NCBI RefSeq assembly: GCF_021130785.1
Contig: NC_060213.1
Span: 70,762,001-70,826,000 of the forward strand
Direction of reading: 5' to 3'
Origin: Homalodisca vitripennis
Lineage: Eukaryota > Arthropoda > Insecta > Hemiptera > Cicadellidae
Length of the DNA: 64,000 nt
The position numbers were made by a program, and so were the translations under genes. Positions 63,661-64,000 of the stretch are shown here, in pieces; the stretch's first letter is position 1, and every line of letters begins with the position of its first letter. The notes beneath the pieces were generated by a model. It was given only the letters and a program-made list of their open reading frames with translations. It was not told the DNA's origin and searched no databases.

Positions 63661-64000
63661 CTAGTAATGTATTATACTGAATAAAATCGATTTTTTGGTA
63701 CTTATTTCTGTTTTATTTTAAACTTTGATTATATCAATTTTCTCAGAATTAAATTCTCTACAATTAATGTTTGTTGATTTTATGTATTTATTACCAATTT
63801 AACAAAGTTATTGTACATCAAACTTAAAAAACATTGTTTCGTGCCCCAATTTTTTGCATTTAACCCTGAATCCCTCAAAAACTACTACAGGTACAGTTCT
63901 GAAACCTATTTTATTAGCTTTATCAGGTAAAAATACATAAGAATCCACGATATTTCTTAGTTAATTAACCTTTCCAAAAGTACAGTATGGCTTTATTTTA
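63661..64000 (-). repeat. Right terminal inverted repeat of second element (partial)
   Basis: 340 bp of the right repeat are inside the window; the outer part is not. Confidence 0.88.

Larger units (their letters stand above)
61635..64000 (-). mobile_element. Second rosa-like Tc1/mariner element, cut by window end
   Basis: The left end reads CAGGGTGATTCATGAAG after TA. The left inverted repeat spans 61635-62125; the right one starts at 63661 and is cut at base 64000, which corresponds to left-repeat position 61785. About 150 bp are therefore missing and the element should end near 64150. A transposase is encoded on the minus strand. Its ends and protein are clearly related to, but distinct from, the element at 58542-61074: the first 11 bases and one subterminal block match while most of the repeat does not. 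Confidence 0.88.

Overview
The window reads as AT-rich animal (very probably insect) nuclear DNA: no operons, no closely packed genes, long non-coding stretches, many TA/CA microsatellites, and only transposon-derived coding sequence. The mix of elements (a Gypsy LTR element, Jockey/CR1-like LINEs, a DUF4817-type Tc1/mariner group and a TTAA-flanked DNA transposon) suggests an arthropod, perhaps hemipteran, but the species cannot be fixed from the sequence. No host exon, tRNA or rRNA gene could be supported; this is intergenic or large-intron DNA whose recognisable content is a record of transposition.

Layout. 1-9 kb: a GC-rich unclassified island (about 1.4-1.85 kb), a 1.99 kb non-autonomous element with long inverted ends (2071-4057), a 5'-truncated LINE with 9-bp flanking duplications (4972-7353), a 614-bp MITE-like element with CAGGGTG ends (7535-8148), and a probable LINE 3'-end fossil (about 9 kb). 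9-23 kb: mostly featureless AT-rich DNA with a perfect hairpin (19.4 kb), a local duplication (13.6 kb) and a long CA/TA microsatellite (20.7 kb). 23.5-30.1 kb: a structurally complete Gypsy-type LTR retrotransposon (two 651-bp LTRs, AAAC target duplication, PBS, gag, pol, PPT) whose reading frames are broken many times. 30-48 kb: AT-rich DNA with microsatellites, a 126-bp minisatellite (36.9-38.0 kb), two LINE 3' ends and a TTAA-flanked element (41878-42945) carrying the tail of a Mutator-like/Kolobok-like transposase. 48-64 kb: a Tc1/mariner cluster: a 729-bp end fragment (47969), a full 2.53 kb element with about 560-bp inverted ends (58542-61074), a possible Penelope-like remnant with a hammerhead-like motif (61079-61560), and a second, distinct family member entering at 61635 and leaving the window inside its right inverted repeat. 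A 33-bp minisatellite lies at 54.4 kb.

Each element once carried its own mobilisation machinery: RT, RNase H and integrase in the Gypsy element; RT in the LINE; DDD transposases in the mariner group. Every copy here carries at least one visible lesion: stop codons, frameshifts, truncations, or a missing catalytic aspartate. The observations most worth following are a subterminal block shared by two mariner families whose ends otherwise differ, the replaced catalytic residue in the second transposase, the TTAA-flanked transposase remnant, and the excess of homopolymer indels between the two Gypsy LTRs, which raises the possibility of assembly error.
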